Assembly: GCA_016793585.1 (NCBI GenBank)
Contig: JAEUJR010001183.1
Location: 1-8,707 of the forward strand
Reading direction: 5' to 3'
From: Archangium sp.
Lineage (GTDB): Bacteria; Myxococcota; Myxococcia; Myxococcales; Myxococcaceae
DNA length: 8,707 nucleotides
This document shows positions 6,542-8,707 of this stretch, piece after piece. The translations under genes were made by a program, and so were the position numbers. The notes below the pieces were generated by a model. The model searched no databases and was not told where the DNA came from. It saw only the letters and a list, made by a program, of their open reading frames with translations. The stretch's first letter is position 1. Each line of letters starts with the position of its first letter.

Positions 6542-7083
6542 GAGCACGCCTCGAGAATTCGCAGCTCGTTGAACCGATCACGCAGCTTTCGCTCTTCCCT
6601 CGCGCGCTCGTCCTTCAGCTGCTCGGCCCTCGGGCCCTTCGCCTTCTTCAGCTCGTCGTCGATCAGCCGAATGCGCCGCTCGGAGATCACCGCGCGCCGC
6701 TCGACCCGCTCTTCCACGAAGCCGCTCAACAACTTCCCGCAGATGAACTTCGCCACCTGCGCGTCATCGAACGCCACCTCCACGTCGAGGATCAGCGACT
6801 GCCCGCGCCGCTTCACCGTCGTCGCCTGGCGAATCACCGCGTAACGCCGGTTCGGTTCCTTCGGCATGCCGCCCACCGTGTCGAGCTCGCGCTCGAAGCT
6901 GAAGAGCACGTTGTCGCTCATCAGCACGCCGGCTTCGGTCTGCATCACCACGTCAGCCACCTGCGACGGCTGCGGCTCGAGGCTGATGATCGACTCGTCG
7001 AACACCACCGAGCCCCTGCTGACGAATCGCGCCTTCGGGTTCCCCTGCTGCGCGAGGACGGCGAGAACGATCAGCAGGTGCAT
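6532..7083 (-). CDS. Unrecognised small, probably exported protein downstream of guaA
   Basis: This protein of 183 residues belongs to no family I recognise. It opens with a short hydrophobic stretch (MHLLIVLAVLAQQ), which looks like a signal peptide with an unusually weak n-region (only His2), cleaved perhaps near residue 11-13 or 18. Residues about 20-120 are rich in alternating hydrophobics, suggesting beta strands (SVVFDESIISL, AGVLMSDNVLFSF, SLILDVEVAF). Residues about 122-177 are extremely Arg/Lys/Glu-rich with a helical, coiled-coil-like pattern (SERRIRLIDDELKKAK and onward). There are two cysteines, 115 and 180, which could pair if the protein is periplasmic. It starts 3 bases after the guaA stop with a GGGAG site inside guaA, so the two are very likely cotranscribed. 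No functional link to purine synthesis is visible. Base composition and reading are consistent with a real gene. Confidence 0.75.
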   Translation of the reverse strand: MHLLIVLAVLAQQGNPKARFVSRGSVVFDESIISLEPQPSQVADVVMQTEAGVLMSDNVLFSFERELDTVGGMPKEPNRRYAVIRQATTVKRRGQSLILDVEVAFDDAQVAKFICGKLLSGFVEERVERRAVISERRIRLIDDELKKAKGPRAEQLKDERAREERKLRDRFNELRILEACSEP

Positions 7084-7086
7084 GCG

Positions 7087-8637
<1,551 letters not shown>

Positions 8638-8707
8638 GCGCGCTCCTTCTGCGACGAGGCTTCTCGTTGACTTGGGCCTCTACCCCTTCAAGACTCCAGC
8701 CGCCAAT
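8638..8707 (-). other. 70-base leader upstream of guaA
   Basis: Apart from the AAGGAG site (8648-8643) I find no convincing promoter: there is no TATAAT-like box, and the only -35-like element is a weak TTGAAG. No riboswitch or attenuator can be judged from so short a piece. Whether guaA starts its own transcript or continues one from outside the window is undecided. Confidence 0.4.

Noticed and set aside
8680..8707. Possible C-terminus of an upstream minus-strand gene (LAAGVLKG then a TAG at 8682-8680)
   Set aside because: Only eight codons are visible. Another frame also has a stop and a third runs open, so no gene can be supported. It does not resemble a GuaB ending.

Overview
This is a G+C-rich bacterial window (roughly two-thirds G+C by eye) with almost no intergenic DNA. 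It holds two gene blocks that converge on each other. The left block (about 1-6529, plus strand) is a flagellar export, placement and sigma-factor cluster in the order flhB (5' end outside the window), flhA, flhF, flhG, fliA, followed by one small unrecognised gene. The right block (8637-6532, minus strand) is guaA, followed 3 bases later by a gene for a small, probably exported protein that I do not recognise. The order flhB-flhA-flhF-flhG-fliA is common in polarly flagellated proteobacteria and related phyla. Together with the base composition and the protein style it suggests a deltaproteobacterial or Myxococcota-like genome. That taxonomic guess is inference at about 50%.

The left block reads as one transcription unit. 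flhB and flhA overlap by 4 bases (GTGA), flhA-flhF and flhG-fliA are 10-12 bases apart with a GAGGAG ribosome site at each junction, and flhF-flhG are 3 bases apart. FlhB and FlhA form the cytosolic and membrane gate of the flagellar type III export machine. FlhF (SRP-type GTPase) and FlhG (MinD-type ATPase) set flagellar position and number. FliA (sigma-28) turns on the late flagellar genes. Catalytic and signature motifs are intact in all five. After fliA there are 84 bases and then a 137-residue protein, if started at GTG 6116. Its layout looks like a response-regulator receiver domain whose phosphorylation residues are missing, which makes it the most interesting unexplained item in the window.

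The right block encodes GMP synthase (guaA), complete and orthodox, with a downstream partner starting 3 bases after its stop. The partner has a short hydrophobic N-terminus, a beta-rich middle and a highly charged helical C-terminus. The two blocks meet tail to tail with only 2 bases between stop codons, and short inverted repeats lie across the junction.

I see no tRNA or rRNA, CRISPR array, insertion sequence, phage gene or long repeat. The window is mostly ordinary conserved housekeeping and motility DNA. The novelty is confined to the two small unrecognised genes and their junction.
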